Shown here in pieces: positions 12,388 through 22,829 of a DNA stretch of 64,000 nt. The stretch is taken from NCBI GenBank assembly GCA_026214975.1, contig CM047808.1, positions 3,523,262-3,587,261 on the forward strand, read 5' to 3'. The position numbers and the translations under genes were made by a program. The stretch's first letter is position 1, and each line of letters opens with the position of its first letter. Below the pieces are notes generated by a model that saw only the letters and a list, made by a program, of their open reading frames with translations, was not told the origin of the DNA and searched no databases. This DNA comes from Gentiana macrophylla (lineage: Eukaryota; Streptophyta; Magnoliopsida; Gentianales; Gentianaceae).

Positions 12388-12735
12388 TTGCAGCATCTTA
12401 TGAAAGAATTATGCCTAAAGATTCCTTATACACCAGTGGCCTGGTGTGACAACATCAGTGCCACCTTTCTGGCACACAATCCAGTCTTCCATGCCAGAAC
12501 AAAGCATATAGAAGTTGATGTCCATTATGTCAGAGATTTGGTACAGAAGAAGCTCATTTCAGTCCAGCACATTCCTTCAGTAGATCAAGTGGAAGATTGT
12601 CTTACGAAGGCCTTACCATCATCACAGTTCCATCTATTCAAGACCAAATTGAATGTGGTCACCCCACTATCCAGGTTTGAGGGGATGTTAAGTGAAATAG
12701 TGACTAGAAAGTGCCAAGTGTCAGTAAATGATTGA
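12388..12735 (+). pseudogene. pol: Copia-A RNase H C-terminal segment
   Basis: In the same frame as the upstream RNase H, separated only by the TAG at 12385. Reads AWCDNISATFLAHNPVFHAR and TKHIEVDVHYVRD, the conserved end of copia RNase H. The last codons run into the 3' LTR. Confidence 0.85.
12674..12685 (+). other. polypurine tract of Copia-A
   Basis: GGTTTGAGGGGA lies immediately before the TGTTAAG start of the 3' LTR, as expected for the plus-strand primer. Confidence 0.8.
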
Positions 12736-12870
12736 GACATGTGTATTAGTGGATTAGATGGAATATTAGTTTGTTATGTTTTGGATTATATATTGTAATG
12801 GTGTATTAGTCATAGAAAACAAGTGAATGAATATTCAGAAAATCTAATCTATTATCTTCTCCTTTTACTT
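12686..12870 (+). repeat. 3' LTR of Copia-A
   Basis: Pairs with 802-986. Its 3' boundary is uncertain by about three bases because the terminal CA is not preserved. Confidence 0.9.
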
Positions 12871-13029
12871 TACTGCCTAGACAATAGTGCATGATATTTT
12901 AGTGGCATTTTGTGTTTATTGAGAAACTTAATACTCCCTCCTTTTTTAACCGGTCCCTTTTAGTGTAGACATACATACTAAGAAAGTGATTAATATATCT
13001 GATTAATAAACGGAAGTATCAAAAAACCA

Positions 13030-13301
13030 TACTCCCTCCGTTTTTTTATTTGTCACAGAGAAAAAAATCACACAGATTAATAAATAATTAATATGTCTAA
13101 AATATAGTATTGAAAATGTATTTTTTTTATTGTAAATGTAAATACTTTGTTGGTAAAGGTGTTTTTAGTATCGGAAGATGTAAATACTTTATTGGTAAAA
13201 TAGAAAAAAAAAAATAAAGCATCGCAAATGTAAAATGAGAGATTAATGAAAATAGAGTAAATTTTGAAATGTGACAGATAAAAAAAACGAATGAAATATT
13301 A
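13030..13301. mobile_element. Stowaway-like MITE
   Basis: The left end TACTCCCTCCGTTTTTTTAT continues TTGTCAC. It is the inverted counterpart of the right end (GTGACAGATAAAAAAAACGA...). The interior is AT-rich with no coding capacity. ACTCCCTCC termini with a TA target are typical of Tc1/mariner-derived plant MITEs. The extreme right terminus has diverged. A second lone ACTCCCTCC at about 12932 marks a further fragment. Confidence 0.7.
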
Positions 13302-13503
13302 AATATTTGTCTTAGAAATGGTGTATTTTCACAAAACCAAAGGGCAAACTTGCATCGGGAAGTACGTTTTTTTTTCTTTTTTCTTTTCCACTTTTAATTG
13401 GCATTGGAAACGTAAAAATATTATTTTTGTTCTAAAATGGATATAAAATAACAATGAAATTGGAACAAAATATATCAAAGAGATGAAGTTTTCTCATCCT
13501 CTA

Positions 13504-13736
13504 AAAAACGTTAAACTCTAACAGAAGTGGTTCCTCTTCAGACTGTCTTCTGAGAATGAGTGGAGATGTTAATCAGCAGTAACCAAAGTGGCTCGCCAGT
13601 CATAGAGATCGCTTTATACCAAGATACTGAAAGAAATCGCCCTTTACGGGATTCAAACCTCCACACCCCAGCTCCCAGTCCAGCTGTCATTACAGCACCC
13701 AAGCCCTTTACCATTAGGCCATGTCTTGGGGACAAC
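13504..13736 (-). mobile_element. tRNA-derived SINE, minus strand
   Basis: On the minus strand a pol III A-box-like segment (TGGCCTAATGG) is followed by a B-box-like segment (GAGGTTTGAATCCC). A tRNA-unrelated body follows, ending GTTTTTT. It is flanked by a 14-bp TSD with one mismatch, TTTCTCATCCTCTA (13490-13503) and TTTCTCATTCTCTA (13737-13750). The T-rich tail and TSD support retroposition. It was inserted into a repeat whose second copy is near 21963. Confidence 0.8.
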
Positions 13737-13772
13737 TTTCTCATTCTCTATATCCATCTTTGCCTGCATATG

Positions 13773-13776
<4 letters not shown>

Positions 13777-13813
<37 letters not shown>
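13777..13813. repeat. (AT)n microsatellite
   Basis: An uninterrupted dinucleotide run of about 37 bases. Small open frames crossing it are artefacts. Confidence 0.95.
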
Positions 13814-13814
<1 letters not shown>

Positions 13815-14224
13815 CTGACCATTTGGGCAATTGTCCTTCAAGCACTACACTATGCTAGCAATATGACACGTGTATACATATGTGTCAAATGGTGGCAAAC
13901 AAATTCTAGAACAATGCCACATAAGGTGTCAGGTGGCTAAGGGAAATGATGTCATCAATTACACGTACATTAACATATATATTAATGTAGTACCATAAAA
14001 TAGATATCCATATATTACGTGTGTATTTATAACACTCTTTTTTGGATGTCCATTACACAAAGAATCTGTCTCATTAAAACCTTCTTTATGAAAAAAAACT
14101 TTGTGGGAAAAAATCATAATGAAGGAAAAAGAATTCAACCTTCATTTGTGTATTACTCCCTCTGATTTGAGCATCTCTACAGGTCTTTAAGTCGGTACAT
14201 TCCGATCTTCTTTATCAAAAACGT

Positions 14225-14720
14225 AGTGGTAGGTAATGACCTCGTGAATAAATCTGCTGGATTATCACTTGATCTAATCTGATGAACATTAATGGCGTCT
14301 TTCTTCTAAAGATCGTGAGTGAAGAAGAATTTTGGTGAAATATGTTTCGTTCGATCGCCCTTTATGTATCCTCCCTTTAGTTGTACTATACATGGTACAT
14401 TGTCTTCATATAATCAAGTCGACTTCTCTTTCTCGATGAATAAACCTCAAGATTATTGGATCTAATGTGCCAATCATCCGAACGAAACACATTCTCGACT
14501 TGTTTCATGAATAGCTATCATCATGATTTGAGGATGTCGTGACCAAAATTTTCTAAGTCCAAAGACTATGAAATCGATGTACCACCACCGTGAAGAACAA
14601 CCAATTTTGAGGCCTTGCCTTTTGGGTGTTTGATAAATATCCATCAACCGCGTATCTAACAAGTCCCCGACTTGTTTTCCGTTTGATCTGATTCTTATAA
14701 CGTATGTGGCATGTACCAAA
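14225..14720 (-). pseudogene. Copia-B RNase H remnant
   Basis: Minus-strand pieces in changing frames read DGYLSNTQKARP, AIHETSRECVSF, then YEDNVPCMVQLKGGYIKGDR, TKHISPKFFFTHDL and SSDNPADLFTRSLP. These are successive conserved blocks of a copia RNase H and its C-terminus. Stops and frameshifts separate them. Confidence 0.8.
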
Positions 14721-16307
14721 AACCTTGCTTGGAAAAACCAGTGGGAAAAAACCAGCCAAGGGAAAAAGATTCATGATATATGCGATCTTAGTGCACTGAT
14801 AGTCTCGTTAAAAACCTTTAACTAAGAAAACCCAGTGGGAAAAACTTGTTAAAGGGAAAAAGAGTACAATCATTGGTCTTCAGGACCAAATGACATCTTT
14901 CATGTGCATTTAATGGATCATAATAGTATAAGTCAAACACTCATACTTTATCATCTTTTGCTACTCTTCAGAGCTCATTTATAGATCCAAACGCTCTCAG
15001 ATCGAAACCATTTATCCCGCTTTTGGGACATTCCGTATATTATATACTTTGTGTTTCACACACTTTATATGCTCCATGCATTTAGTGCTGATAGCATCTT
15101 ATGTGCTTCGGGCTTTATCGTTTCAAACGATTTATATATTACGAAGCATAGCTATTTTATGTACCTCGTTCATAAGTCCAGATGTAATCATATCGCATTG
15201 TTCAAACGATGATAATATTCATTCATTATCTCAACACTATGAGATGTGTATTTGTTAGAACATATATGTTTCTCACGCTCCAAGCGTCGACATAATTAAC
15301 AATATAACACTATTCAATTTCAGATTCTTCAGGAATCATTACGTTTTTATCTGGGGTTGTAAGAAAATAACACGAGGGAATGAACTTCAGGTTCATTTTC
15401 TCCCACCTCATGTATGTATGACAACTGCATATTATTTGTTCCACACATATTATTTATCAACACTTTGTTGATATTTTATATCCTTGACCTCGTCAAGAGT
15501 TTATGATTTCGTTACTCATCTAGAGTACATCAATGCTCTTCTGGAGCCTTTTAGACTATATGTTTTTCTGCTCGAGCATTTGTTTACTCTTCCGGATTTC
15601 TCATAAATCATATAGTCATAACCTCTTCTGAGGAATTTTCATTTTTCGAGCCAATTGGTCTTTTGACGCGTACATCGTTATTTTCATCAATTTGATACGT
15701 TTCATATTCTGTACATCTTGGACTTTTTCTTCTAGGAAAAATATTATCTTTATACGATTAACCTTTCTGCGATATTTATTCCAACAAGAGCATATGCAGC
15801 TGCTCACTCTTCAAGAGTAGTTAAATGCATTCAGTTATAAAATGTGCGTTAATACAATATTTTTCCACGAGATTTATAAAATTTAAGTTTACTTTCCTCC
15901 CCTTAATCTCGGGAAAACATTTCATTACAAGTCATATCTACTTAAGTTTGCAATAACCCTTTGTGGGATTCAGCATTTCAATGTGATATCCCTATTAAAA
16001 TTCTACCTTTCAAATGTGTATCCATTTATATAAGTATCAACAAACATTCCGAGATATTTACTCAATCGGGAAGAAGTATATTATCTCTTTGAGAGATTTA
16101 CATCTTTTTAAATTCTTCCGATGTCTCAATTTAATATCCACATCAGAGGATATCCGCACAATTTACTGTGTTTGAGACTTTGAAAAATGATAAACAATGT
16201 TTATCATATCTGGTTTATCTTAATAATGACCGTAACATATAGTATTTGTGTCATGACATTTGCCTTTACTATAATTTCTGAAGCTTATTGTTCTCAACCA
16301 GATTTTT

Positions 16308-16423
16308 CGCCATACGACAAGTACACGACCAGTGGCCTTTTAATGCCACATCGTGAAAATCGATTCACCGTACGCCAAGTACACGATCAGTGGCCTTCCA
16401 ATAAAACAGTATGAAAATCGATT
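16308..16423. repeat. 58-bp imperfect tandem duplication
   Basis: Two adjacent 58-base units (16308-16365 and 16366-16423) share AAGTACACGA, CAGTGGCCTT and GAAAATCGATT. They lie in the unreadable middle of Copia-B. Confidence 0.8.
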
Positions 16424-17098
16424 TTCATTATTCATCTAGAATTTAATTTCGTTTTGTTCCACTTTTGGTGGACAATTTTTCCCCTCCAAGGAGACAATTT
16501 TTATGATATCCTCCATGGATACATTAATCATTATTTTTGTCCACGAATTCGGACATGTATATGACCTCAACCACTTTTATGAATCTAGTGACAAGCATTT
16601 CTGTGAATGGACTAGATCAAATAGATTTAGTTTCATGATTATTCTTTGATAATCATTTTGTTGAATTTAAATCACTTCCTTCAATATTGCTACTACAGGA
16701 GCATATTATCGCAATGAATAATTTTCTTTTGCGCAGATTAAAGAAGTGTCACGATGTTCTTAATGAATTTTCTTATTTTTAGACTTCAAGTCATTCGTTG
16801 GAACATCATTCCCTTTCATACGGACTCCGAGTACATATTTATTTCTGTGAATTTCAGATTCACTTCTATGAAAATCCAAGTGCTTCTGATGAACTCCAAG
16901 TCCATATATATATATACATATATTAGTAGCAACGACCATCTTCAGGTGGTTCGATCTTTTTATCCAATTTGTCTACTAAACAAATGATCCTTTATGTATA
17001 CTGGTTTGTATACCGATGTATCATTTTCACAATAGCATCATCAACTCAATTCTGGTCAGATTTATTATGATGATTTTTAAAATCACAGTCTCATATAT

Positions 17099-17445
17099 GT
17101 CACGTTCACTTTAGGGAACTGACTGACGTGATTCGATACATCTTTAAATATCGGTATATAGTATTTAGATTCTGTCATGTTCACACCGGGAACTGACTTG
17201 TGTATCTCAACATATCTAGAATATTTAATTGTCCACATTCTCTTATTGAAACGGACACATCATAAATATTGAGTTTAGTCACATCCACTTCTAGGGATTT
17301 ACATGTATAATCCGATACATCTCAAATATTTCATTTGGTCACATCCACTTCTGAAAATGAACGTGTGTCAATCGACACATCTTAATAATATAGTTTAGTC
17401 ACGTTCACTCCTAGGAACGGACCTAATTAATTTGATGTATCATAC
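17099..17445. repeat. minisatellite of about 60 bp in Copia-B
   Basis: Diverged copies start at 17099, 17174, 17230 (short), 17278, 17338 and 17398. Each opens with GTCACRTYCACT-like sequence and contains a CRATACATCT-like block. The last three are exactly 60 bases apart. Read on the minus strand, the start resembles the FPxVNV segment that the gag of this element has near 17905-17930, so the array may be an amplified gag piece. Confidence 0.7.
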
Positions 17446-17566
17446 AACAACAAAAGGAAACTAGTATATTACAAGGAAAATAAAATTACAATATTACGAG
17501 AAAAGCATGAAAAATAAATTTAAATTTTCTCTTAATCATTTGTTCCCTATGGATCATCAAAGTTCA

Positions 17567-18120
17567 TCATATCAGCATCGTCATCTTCGGGATGATCACG
17601 ACATACAAGATTCGTCTCACGATTTTCAGTGTATTTTTTTTTTCTTTCAAAGATGCTTGATAGAGATGGATAAAGTGATCTGCCGCACGACAGTCACGGG
17701 CCCAATGACCTTCCATTTCACAACGGAAGCATTTTTCATCATGAACTTTATTTTCATTATATTTGTTATGATCTGTCTTCACGGGACCAATTTGTTTCTT
17801 GTCATGATTGTAATATGAAATATATCATTCACGACCGCGTCCTCGACAACGGCCTCTCTCACGGCCATGACAATGTCCACGACCACAATCAAAATTTAAA
17901 GACTGAGCCACATTCACTTCAGGGAATGGGATAACACCGATCGATACCGGGACTTATTATTTTTCAACAAAAGCTTATTTTTTTTGTTCAGTCACCAAGA
18001 GGCATGATATAAGCTCAAAATATCTTGTGAATCCTTTTTCTCGATATTGCTGGTGCAGGAGCATGTTCGAGATATGAAATGTGGAAAACCTCTTTTCCAT
18101 CATGTCCTCAACAGTTACTT
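17567..18120 (-). pseudogene. gag: Copia-B gag C-terminal region with CCHC knuckle
   Basis: From 18120 leftwards the minus strand reads EDMMEKRFSTFHISNMLLHQ, QYREKGFTRYFELISCLL, then PFPEVNVAQS and an arginine/glycine-rich block (17885-17825). It then reads CFRCEMEGHWARDCRAADHF. The knuckle is a complete C-x2-C-x4-H-x4-C. The HLYQASLKE stretch after it is typical of this copia gag type. One or more frameshifts lie between the RG block and the knuckle. The N-terminal half is not recognisable. Confidence 0.85.
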
Positions 18121-18589
18121 TATGACTACATAATTGATATAGTAATTTCAATATAAAATATCACCAAATGATCATACTAATCAAAGTAAATAAATTGAAC
18201 AAAATAAAATTTTACCTCCATACTTTACCTCAGATGTAACATCTGATATGTAATCAATAAGATAAGATGATCACCATCATAAATTATTGACTCCGTCTAG
18301 CAATAATAAAGACTCCATGTACCGTAGCATATCTTCATGAATCGCTAGGATTTCTTGATTTTTTTTTCAAATTTTTAGTATCCAGATCCATAACTTTGTG
18401 CCTGCTCATGAGAAATGTCGATCAATGATTGAAGTTTGGAAGATTGGCTGCATCTCTATCGATATAATCTTCAATGAAACAGTTTGATTCCCATCGCTAC
18501 TCGAAAACGTATCGTTATCATCATCATCATTATCCAGATTCATCAAAGCCAGATTTATGAATGATTTCATGTTTGTTGCAAAGTGTTGT

Positions 18590-19477
18590 TGTAATATCCC
18601 GACTTTTCGAAAAAGGGCAGACGTGTCTTTTTGCGAAAAATGGAATATTATAATTTACGGATTTAAAGTATTTCAAGTGTATTTATATATATATGGCCGA
18701 TATATGTAAATAATTTGGAGATAAATCCGATTTTAAGTAAAAAGGGCAATTAAGGAAAATAAGGGATTAGGTTAATTATTGGGATTTTCCTATTTAAGGA
18801 GAAATTAACTTGATAGTTTCCCTAATCTTTTAAATCAGAAATTTCCTCCTTTGAAGCCTCTCTTGCGTGTGAGAGTTGGAAGAAAAACGCGGCCGAGAGC
18901 GTAAGAAGAGCCAACGAGTTTTTCGCGATATCTCATGGAGTTTTCAACCGTTTTTAGATCCGCGAGAAACGTTGGAATCGTCGTGAAAGGAGCGTCGTTT
19001 CAACACTCAAAGATCAGAGCTTTGTTAAGGTTATCTGCAAGAAAAGATCAAGGTTTTGCTGCAGTTTTCTGAGTTTGAAGTTGGTTTATCTTGCAAAAAA
19101 GGTAAGAGGCTCTTCCTACAATTTAATTATGGTTTAGAGAGGTTAGATCATGTTTTTGATTCGTTTTGTAAAAAGGTGTTCTTAAACGGAGTGTTCGATT
19201 ATATTTAATTATGTGTTTATTTATTCATTATTGTTTCTGTTCTTGTTCGTTATATATATAAGTTGTATGTTGCCGTAAGGGAAAAAAAAAAAAAAAAAAA
19301 GAGTTAATGCAAAAGCTATTCTTTTCGCATGGTTATAAAAAGGATGAAACTATTCTGTGCAATTCGGGTTTCTAAATAGGAAAAATAATAATATTAGTAA
19401 AAGCTGTTGACATGGAAAAATACTTATATTTATGTATCCCTTTGGTTTCCAGAAAAAAATAGGTACATGGTAATGTT

Positions 19478-19536
<59 letters not shown>

Positions 19537-20994
19537 TTCTATTATCAGGAAAAAAAAGAAAGAGATTATTTAATAAATTTATAATTTGTAGTTGTTTGGT
19601 ATTGTGTTGTGTTATTTTATTTTTTGAATAATAATATACGATTTGGTAGACAAATGATTTTGTAAAGCTAATGTTATTGTGATGTTTAGCTTGAATTGTA
19701 GTATTGATAATGACTTTAAATAAGATTAAATGAACATGAACAAGCCCCGATTGAGTTTCGACGATGCGTTTGGTTCCGGCACCGGACGATTTTAAAGGGA
19801 GTTGAAGTCCGGGACCGTCGGAAATGCATGAAAGGGCTTGTGCTTTGATGAGTTAGTATTCATCAACGCTCACAGAATTCATGCAGCATTGTCCGTGTCT
19901 GTAGGTCAGGAAAGAGGGTGGAGTTTGTGAGGAGCTTATTTGAAAATACTTAGGTGGCTAGCTAACAATATAATAATAAACATACTTGTGTAGCTAAAAG
20001 ATTAAACATCATGTCATCCTTGGTAAGGCACAAGTCTATATCGCAATGTGTGGGCTTTCGGATAAAACGAGTAAACTTGTCGGGCTTTCTCAGAGGCACC
20101 AGGAGTATAGTGGTACTCGTTGTGGATAACTTTTTTGGCCATTAGAGGGCACCGGAGTAAAGGGACTTCACAAGTGGATAACTCACGCGGCCCAGGCACC
20201 GGGAGTAGAGGACTCTACAGTTGAATAACTCCGTAGGTTCACAAGACCCCTGGCACGGAGGACTTCGCCGAATCGCGTATACTATCGGGACTAGCCCGTG
20301 GCTATTGGTGAGATCCACCAATAGGTTGCACCCAGATGTCTCGTGGTGGGCAGCACCATGCGTAGTGCCCTTGAATGCAGATGTAACAAAGATAAGCTAA
20401 GTTAGAAACAGTTAGTCATGACATGTTGATGGACATGAAGTGAACCCTAGATTGAGTTGGTCTCATAAAGATAACTATTATAATAAAACTTGTTAATTAA
20501 AGAGCCTTAGTTAATTTGTAGCTTCTACCTCTTATGGAGTACTTTGTACTTACCTCAAATGCATTGTTTTTCTATGTGTTTGGGGGAGAGAAGATGGACA
20601 GTATATCCGGAGTTCGAAAGAGGCTTTGATGACGACGTTTGGGGATCTTTGAAGTTGAAGAGTTTATTTATTATGTTTTCTTTTATTTTCACTAGACTTG
20701 TTGTCTTTTGGGGATTTTCTTGTAATTTCTTTAGTACTTTCTTTTAGAGGAATTAAATGACGTTTTAGATTTCGTTTGGTTTTCCAATGTAATAAATGTT
20801 ACATTTCTATCCTTAGTCTGTTGAGTTCTTTTCATAGTAGCATTTATGTTTTTACCCGAGCCTTTTAGCTTCGTATGCTTTTATTTGATACAATGACGTA
20901 GAGGCTTGCGTGTAATATTAGATTTATTTAATATTATGCGTGCGAGCGCGTTCGTTCCGGATAAGGGCTCGTATATCAGGAGCGGGCGTTATGA
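18590..20994 (+). mobile_element. solo LTR of a Ty3/gypsy element (chromovirus type)
   Basis: Begins TGTAATATCCCGACTTTTCG, and its last part reads CCGGATAAGGGCTCG...GGGCGTTATGA. This matches, in the same order, the start and end of the minus-strand LTR at 22009-27709 (TGTAATACCCCG...; CCGGATAAGGACTCGG...GGGGTGTCACA). It contains a young-leaf-style leader with several unused exon-like G/C-rich blocks but no coding domain. Candidate TSD is GTTGT (18585-18589) against ATTGT at the right end. No internal pol follows, so it is a solo or isolated LTR. Confidence 0.65.
19480..19533. repeat. (TA)n microsatellite
   Basis: A run of about 54 bases inside the solo LTR. A 20-base A run lies nearby at about 19280-19299. 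Confidence 0.95.
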
Positions 20995-22008
20995 TTGTGT
21001 TTCGACCGCCTCGACTTTTTCGGTTAGCTTCTTCTCTTGCATATTTCAATGATTCTCTGGACCACCTTTTAGGAGTTTGATATAAGTCCGGTGAGCATCT
21101 GATGCAAAGGCTAGAAGCCAAGGGGTTCGCGGTTATTAAGCCTCTTTGACCAAAATTCTTATTTATATAATTTTTTCGGAAAAAGTTCTTGCTCAAAATA
21201 CTCTCACCCAACTTTTTCTCCTAACTTGCCCAAAATACCCTTTAGCTTGTTTAAACATGTTACACGAGTTTGAACATGTTACACCCAAAAAGTTTGAACA
21301 TGATTAAACATGTTTGAGCACGTAAAAAACGAGTTTGAACATGTTACACGAGTTTGAACCCAAATCAAACCCATTCACACCCAAATCAAACTCACTCACA
21401 CCCAAATCACCCATTCAAACCCATGAAATCAAACTCGTTTGAACAGAAAAACGAGCTTGAACTCGTGTGATTTGTGAACAGAAAATCGAGTTAATGGAGA
21501 AACAAATAAAAGGAAGAAGAAGAAAGAAGAAGAAGAGAACGAAATCGATCCGGAATCACACTCATTCACACCCATTCGAACCCAAATCACTCAACCGGAA
21601 TCTCGCCGGAACACCCATTCGAGCATGAAGAAAGAAAGAAGACGAAGGAAGAAGAATAAAGAAGAAAGTTGAAGGAGGAAGAAGCAAGAACACGAAGAAA
21701 ACGAGTTGGAAATGTTGCTTAGAAGAAAAAGAAGGAGGAGGAGAAGGAGAAGAAAAAAGTGAAGAAGATAGATAAGAGAGGGTTGAATATATTCAAAATT
21801 CAAAATTTGAATTTGGGAGGGAATATTTTGGGATAATTGAAGAGGGGCAATATGGGAATAACACTAAATTTCGGCTTTTTCCTTTTCTTTTAAATTTCCG
21901 GATGGTCAAAGGTTAAATGAGCAATATGAAATAAAAAAGGACTATTTAACCAATTCTCCCTTCTCGATATCCATCTTTGCCTGCATAACCATTTGGACAC
22001 TTGTCCTT
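20995..22008. other. intergenic stretch with GTTTGAACATG-type repeats and purine-rich segment
   Basis: No convincing gene. From 21240 to 21490 the words GTTTGAACATGTTACACGAG and CACCCAAATCAAACTC recur several times in both senses. From 21490 to 21790 the plus strand is very purine-rich (GAAGAAGAAG blocks). Segments near 21140-21235 and 21820-21920 are loosely inverted to each other (TTTGACCA, CCCAAAATAC), so a decayed TIR element is possible. The 21963-22008 piece is the left part of a repeat that resumes at 29935. Confidence 0.5.
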
Positions 22009-22829
22009 TGTGACACCCCGTCCCGGATACCGAGTCCTTATCCGGAAAGAACGCCCGTCATGCATATATTAACTTTTTAAATCGTCAAAAGTAATATATA
22101 CACAAGTCTCGTAACAATTAATCAGAGTAAAAGCGAAAAAATTTAAAACAAAAAATAACTCGAAAAAGAATGTCAAACGACAAACAACGGATCATCAAGT
22201 CCCAAAATCTACATCTAAGAAAACTGCCCGACAAACAACGAAATAAATGTTGTTTAATTTATTACATCCCAAATGAAACCGAAAAGATACTAAAGTCCAC
22301 CTCTCAAAACCGAATAATAAAATGCATAATTAAAAGTGTCAACATCAACATATCATCTCGAGCTCAAACATCGGCTCCATCAACTCCATCATCGCATACA
22401 TACTCATCATCGTCCTGATAACCACCTTCTCGGGGTGGGGACAATAAAGAAGAGGGGGTAAGTACATACGTACTTAGTAAGGGGTAGAAGAAACAGTTAC
22501 ACATATTGATCTACACGCCTACCACATATGTTGCATTAAAATACACTCCACTCTGCTAAGTCTGTTAGCACCATCACGAGTAATTATCTATGTTACATTG
22601 TAATTCAAGGACACAATGCCCGAATGATGGGTATGCACCGGGACATATTCAGCACTGCATATGGCACGGATGGTTCCATGTGGAAATTTCCCAAAACCCG
22701 AATAATGTCCGTTACGTATGAGAAATGATTTCATGCTGCGAATCATAAATGTGCCTCACCAAGAATTACAACGTTTTAGCTTTTAGACTCATCACATATG
22801 TTTATTACGTAGTTGATCTAACCACCAAA

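Larger units (their letters stand above)
802..12870 (+). mobile_element. Copia-A: Ty1/copia LTR retrotransposon, degenerate, with a nested insertion
   Basis: Two LTRs of about 185 bases bracket gag and pol in the copia order (gag, protease, integrase, reverse transcriptase, RNase H). A tRNA-iMet-type primer site follows the 5' LTR and a purine tract precedes the 3' LTR. Subtracting the nested 7.1 kb element, the copia element is about 5 kb, normal for the superfamily. The flanks carry an imperfect candidate TSD, CGCCT (797-801) and TGCCT (12874-12878), a few bases beyond the clear LTR match. It is inactive: frameshifts and stops interrupt every domain. The short LTR suggests an Ale/Retrofit-like lineage, but that is a guess. 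Confidence 0.93.
13815..18589 (-). mobile_element. Copia-B: decayed Ty1/copia element, minus strand
   Basis: Reading leftwards, a gag end with zinc knuckle (18120-17560) precedes about 3 kb of unreadable, repeat-rich sequence. Next come RNase H remnants (14720-14225) and LTR-like sequence with a TATAAATAC box near 14030. Segments around 14080-14145 and 14700-14870 are variants of one sequence (CTCTTTTTCCCTT...TTTTTCCCACTGG on the minus strand), so several LTR fragments are intermingled. Exact ends cannot be set. The right end abuts the solo LTR at 18590. Confidence 0.65.

Noticed and set aside
13560..13841. open frames crossing the (AT)n tract
   Set aside because: They read I-Y repeats from the microsatellite and tRNA-like SINE sequence.
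17099..17445. CRISPR array
   Set aside because: Regular spacing is present, but the 'spacers' are related to each other, copies are diverged, and the context is a plant retroelement.
20924..21211. 95-residue minus-strand frame
   Set aside because: It spans the end of the solo LTR and flanking repeat; no family resemblance and the LTR part is non-coding in its relative at 22009.
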